This document shows positions 61,064 to 64,000 of a DNA stretch of 64,000 nucleotides, one piece after another. Made by a program: the position numbers and the translations under genes. Below the pieces are notes generated by a model. That model made no database searches and was not told the DNA's origin. It saw only the letters and a program-made list of their open reading frames with translations. The DNA is from Paucisalibacillus globulus (GTDB taxonomy: Bacteria; Bacillota; Bacilli; Bacillales; Amphibacillaceae): contig NZ_LT855395.1 of the NCBI RefSeq assembly GCF_900184735.1, positions 349,374-413,373 of the forward strand. The letters are read 5' to 3'. Within the stretch, counting starts at the first letter, position 1. Each line of letters begins with the position of its first letter.

Positions 61064-61073
61064 TCGTGGAAAC

Positions 61074-62141
61074 TTATACAATTTTTTGCTTCTTAATTTG
61101 CTTACTTCTTAACTGTCCACATGCAGCATCAATATCTGCTCCATTTTCCCAACGGACACCACTGTTAATACCATTTTTCTTCAATACTTCGTGAAATTCT
61201 TGAATAACACTTGTTTCACTTCGTTGGTACTGACCATGTTCCTCTACGGAGTTGTATGGAATTAGATTCACATAAGATAAGTGGCGCTTGCTTCGTAATA
61301 ACTTAGCTAGTTGTAATGCTTCTTCCTTATGATCATTAACGTCCTTCAACATAATATATTCGTAGGTAATACGACGATTGGAATTCTCAAGGTAGTAGTC
61401 TACTGCTTTCATAAGCTTTTCAATTGGGAATGCTTTATTAATTTTCATAATACGTGTTCTAAGTTCATTATTTGGTGCGTGTAGCGAAATTGCTAAATTC
61501 ACCTGTAACCCAGTATCAGCAAACTCATAAATCTTATGAGCCAATCCACTTGTAGAAACCGTGATATGACGTTGACCAATTTTAAGTCCCTTTTCATCAT
61601 TGACTACATGAATGAAATTGAGAAGGTTAGTGAAGTTATCGAATGGTTCACCAATCCCCATTACTACGATGTGACTAACTCGTTCGTCTTTACCTTGCTC
61701 ATCTAGATGCTTTTGTACTTTCATAATCTGTTCTACAATCTCTCCGCTATCCAAGTCTCTACTTTTTCTTAATAGTCCACTGGCACAGAATGTACAACCG
61801 ATATTACAACCAACTTGTGTCGTAACACAAACAGATAAGCCATAATTGAATCGCATTAACACGGTCTCAATTAAGTTTCCATCTTGTAACTTAAATAGAA
61901 ATTTAACAGTACCATCCTTTGATACCTGTTTGATTTCCTCATCTAATGTTTCCACGACAAAGTTCTCTTCTAGTAAAGAAATAGTTTCTTTGTTAACGTT
62001 TTTCATATCCGCGAATTGACGGATACGTTTCTTATATAACCAGTCCCATACTTGTTCTGCACGGAAACGTTTTTGTCCGTTTTCGATTAACCAATTAGTT
62101 AATTGTTCAAAAGTTAATCCGTAAATGGATTTTTTTGTCAT
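61074..62141 (-). CDS. rlmN: RlmN-type 23S rRNA adenine-C2 methyltransferase (radical SAM)
   Basis: This 355-residue protein has the radical-SAM cluster motif in [11 protein letters not shown], the helix-turn partner [18 protein letters not shown] and the second catalytic Cys in [25 protein letters not shown] and the RlmN-specific N-terminal domain ([16 protein letters not shown]) support RlmN rather than Cfr. [13 protein letters not shown] differs from the CASTLGGLKRNL of B. subtilis RlmN and is closer to lactic-acid-bacterial forms as I remember them, so a second rlmN in the genome is possible. It methylates A2503 of 23S rRNA and some tRNAs. Confidence 0.88.
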   Translation of the reverse strand: MTKKSIYGLTFEQLTNWLIENGQKRFRAEQVWDWLYKKRIRQFADMKNVNKETISLLEENFVVETLDEEIKQVSKDGTVKFLFKLQDGNLIETVLMRFNYGLSVCVTTQVGCNIGCTFCASGLLRKSRDLDSGEIVEQIMKVQKHLDEQGKDERVSHIVVMGIGEPFDNFTNLLNFIHVVNDEKGLKIGQRHITVSTSGLAHKIYEFADTGLQVNLAISLHAPNNELRTRIMKINKAFPIEKLMKAVDYYLENSNRRITYEYIMLKDVNDHKEEALQLAKLLRSKRHLSYVNLIPYNSVEEHGQYQRSETSVIQEFHEVLKKNGINSGVRWENGADIDAACGQLRSKQIKKQKIV

Positions 62142-62279
62142 TGTATTTTCTCATCTCCAACATGATATATATCGTACTGTTATCAGTATTATCATTACCT
62201 AAATCACTTTACTATCATACTTGATTCATAGGTTTGAATCAAATTAAATTTTAATACTGCTTTCGTATCGTTTGTTGCT

Positions 62280-62695
62280 ATTGATATTACATCTGTTAAT
62301 TAAATGAGGGTAGTGGTAATATACCGCTCCGGCAGAATACTCCGCTTTCCGCGGGCCCGGCCTCAGCCTCCTCGAGGAAAGTTCACCTCTCTAGGGGTCT
62401 TCGGACACGAGCTATTCCCGCAGGAGTCTCCGTATTCTGCCTGCGCTGGTTTAGTACTCTATTTATAGATAGTTGTTACATTTTGTTTACCGATATTAGT
62501 GCAGTTAACTTTTCCCACCCATTTTAGCGAAGGAAATACACGGAGACTCCTGCGGGAGGATAGGCATCGGTGAGACCCCGCAGTGCGAAAGCGCGAGGAG
62601 GCTCACCAGCCGCCCGCGGAAAGCGGAGTGTATTTCCGTAGCGAGTATGATGCTCCCCAATAAAAGTAATACCGCACATTTTTTATCTACTATTT
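62280..62695. repeat. Composite repeat element, copy 4 (B forward, A reverse), short form
   Basis: Unit B 62324-62449 (plus) and unit A 62525-62655 (minus) around a 75-bp spacer. Both units lack the optional inserts, so each is about 130 bp, probably the basic form. The right outer flank on the minus strand (AATAGTAGATAAAAAATGTG then CGGTA) matches the copy at 51351. No gene is supported in 62142-62826. Confidence 0.8.
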
Positions 62696-62826
62696 ATTAA
62701 ATAAAAGCACCTATTAGAAAATTAACCAAATTTAATTAATAAACCAAGAGCTAAGCTAATCATTGGACTCTTTCATGCAAAATATTTATCATTGCTTATT
62801 AATGGTAAGTATCGAAAGGAGTCTTT

Positions 62827-63846
62827 ATGTTGAAAGCTGTAAATGCGAAGACGTTTAATCATGTACCCTTATCCGTTCTGGATCTTGCACCGATAACAGA
62901 GGGTAGTAATGCAAGTGAGTCCTTTAAGAATAGTGTGGAATTGGCGCGTAACGTTGAGAACTGGGGTTATAACCGTTACTGGTTGGCAGAGCATCATAAT
63001 ATGCCTGGCATCGCAAGTTCCGCCACTTCGGTTGTCATTGGCCATATAGCAGGAGCAACGGAGAGTATTCGAGTAGGGGCTGGTGGGGTCATGCTACCAA
63101 ACCATGCAACATTAGTGATAGCTGAGCAGTTTGGAACCTTGGAAGCCATGTATCCGGGGCGGATTGACCTAGGGTTAGGAAGGGCACCTGGTAGTGACCA
63201 AGCAACTGCCTATGCTTTAAGAAGAACATTAAATATGAGTGTCGAGGATTTCCCTATGCAGGTGAATGAATTACAGGATTATTTTTCCGATGAGCCTGTT
63301 TCACGTGTGAAGGCTATACCTGGACAAGGCATGAAATTTCCTCTTTGGTTATTAGGTTCTAGTGGCTTTAGTGCCCAACTTGCAGCACAGAAAGGATTAC
63401 CTTTCTCGTTTGCTAGTCACTTTGCTCCAGCCTTTCTACATCAGGCATTAAGATTATACCGAGATAATTTCAAACCTTCCGATGTATTGGAGAAACCATA
63501 TGTAATGCTTGGAATAAATGTTATTGCTGCAGACACAAATGAAAAGGCAAGACTTATTGCCACTTCACAACAACAACAATTCCTAAGTCTACGTCGTGGA
63601 AACCCAGGAAAACTACAACCACCAGTTGCTAATTTGGAGGAATTGTATTCACCTATAGAACTTGCTGCTGTTATGGAAACATTGGATCCAAAGACAACGA
63701 TCGTTGGAGATCCCGAAACCGTTCGGAAGGGATTAGAGAGCTTTATCGAAGAAACAAAAGCAGATGAGCTTATAATAGGTTCACAAATTTTCCATCAAGA
63801 AGACCGTTTACGTTCTTATGAGATTGTGGCGGAGATGATGGAATAA
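62827..63846 (+). CDS. LLM class flavin-dependent oxidoreductase
   Basis: This 339-residue protein is a luciferase-like TIM barrel: [106 protein letters not shown]. It belongs to the common Bacillus form annotated as LLM or alkanal monooxygenase alpha-like. The substrate is unknown. AAGGAG precedes the ATG at 62827. It is monocistronic, flanked by composite repeats on both sides. Confidence 0.88.
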   Translation: MLKAVNAKTFNHVPLSVLDLAPITEGSNASESFKNSVELARNVENWGYNRYWLAEHHNMPGIASSATSVVIGHIAGATESIRVGAGGVMLPNHATLVIAEQFGTLEAMYPGRIDLGLGRAPGSDQATAYALRRTLNMSVEDFPMQVNELQDYFSDEPVSRVKAIPGQGMKFPLWLLGSSGFSAQLAAQKGLPFSFASHFAPAFLHQALRLYRDNFKPSDVLEKPYVMLGINVIAADTNEKARLIATSQQQQFLSLRRGNPGKLQPPVANLEELYSPIELAAVMETLDPKTTIVGDPETVRKGLESFIEETKADELIIGSQIFHQEDRLRSYEIVAEMME

Positions 63847-63850
63847 AGTT

Positions 63851-64000
63851 AAAAGAGGCTGGGACAAAAGAGCTTTAGTTGATTAAAATCCGAACGAACA
63901 TGAAAAGCGCATAGACCCGCTCCGGAAATATACTACGCTTTCCGCGGGCGGCTGGTGAGCCTCCTCAGAGCTAAAGCTCTTCCGGGGTCTCACCGATGCC
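63851..64000 (+). repeat. Composite repeat, copy 5 (A unit, cut by window edge)
   Basis: From 63917 the sequence CCGCTCCGGAAATATACTAC enters unit A, reads GGGCGGCTGGTGAGCCTCCT and is cut by the window end. It is preceded by AAAAGAGGCTGGGACAAAA (63851-63869), a short motif often seen after Bacillaceae and Staphylococcus genes. The expected B partner would lie beyond the window. Confidence 0.75.

Noticed and set aside
1..64000. CRISPR array, tRNA, rRNA or transposase genes
   Set aside because: No regularly spaced 25-40 bp repeats, no cloverleaf or rRNA signature and no transposase or integrase motifs were seen; the only tandem repeat is the 51-bp array at 33697.

Overview
The window is a low-GC Firmicute chromosome, most likely a spore-former of the Bacillaceae in the Oceanobacillus/Virgibacillus/Ornithinibacillus group. 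The evidence is AT-rich coding with strong AGGAGG ribosome sites and frequent TTG/GTG starts, SpoIIM-, YtrA-, YkoY- and DoxX-type genes, Firmicute-style riboswitches, and several GC-rich interspersed repeats of a kind I associate with that group. The genus is an inference. There are no rRNA, tRNA, CRISPR or transposase genes.

1-7 kb is an accessory region that looks like phage debris: a holin-like protein, a DUF1906/peptidoglycan-binding lysin-like protein, an ArpU-like regulator, a YcxB protein and two unrecognised small proteins. A 33-codon holin-like toxin gene lies behind a promoter carrying a near-consensus LexA box, and a decayed copy of the same leader sits about 6.3 kb away. 7-9.3 kb holds a secreted Cu/Zn superoxide dismutase, a PH-domain protein and two near-identical tandem DoxX genes. 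9.5-14.5 kb is one operon with an excellent promoter: two paralogous membrane proteins, a YtrA-type GntR repressor, two ABC ATPases and a NatB-like permease. A second holin-like toxin gene follows. 15-22 kb is the MoxR/DUF58/DUF4350/DUF4129 membrane cluster with SpoIIM-like and RDD partners.

22.7-28.7 kb carries 3-hydroxybutyrate dehydrogenase, an SH3-amidase, a MerR-methyltransferase fusion with a GyrI-like neighbour, a YcdB-like protein and a TerC exporter gene behind a manganese (yybP-ykoY) riboswitch. 28.9-32.9 kb is a class I ribonucleotide reductase operon (alpha, flavodoxin, beta) with two NrdR boxes at the promoter and a cobalamin riboswitch plus terminator in the leader. A sirtuin, a 51-bp tandem repeat and a TrpXYZ-like ABC transporter follow.

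37-54 kb is a phenylacetate (paa) catabolic island: paaABCD, EthD, two or three enoyl-CoA hydratases, an aldehyde dehydrogenase, a hydroxyacyl-CoA dehydrogenase, a thiolase, paaX, a PaaI-type thioesterase and a ferredoxin-NADP reductase, with orphan E1 alpha/beta and an FMN enzyme on the distal side. No phenylacetate-CoA ligase (PaaK) or PaaE is present in the window.

53.8-57.5 kb is the most intriguing locus: a four-gene operon of an ATP-grasp ligase, a divergent MurE-like ligase, an Asp/Glu racemase and a 67-residue protein. This set suggests assembly of a D-amino-acid-containing peptide, either a cell-wall cross-bridge or a split, cyanophycin-synthetase-like chemistry. Beyond it lie a diguanylate cyclase, an asparagine synthetase that has lost its catalytic Cys2, a RlmN and a luciferase-like monooxygenase.

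Scattered through the window are copies of a composite non-coding element: two different inverted-repeat units (A and B) placed tail to tail around a 73-80 bp AT-rich spacer. Four full copies, one relic and one copy cut by the window end are described.
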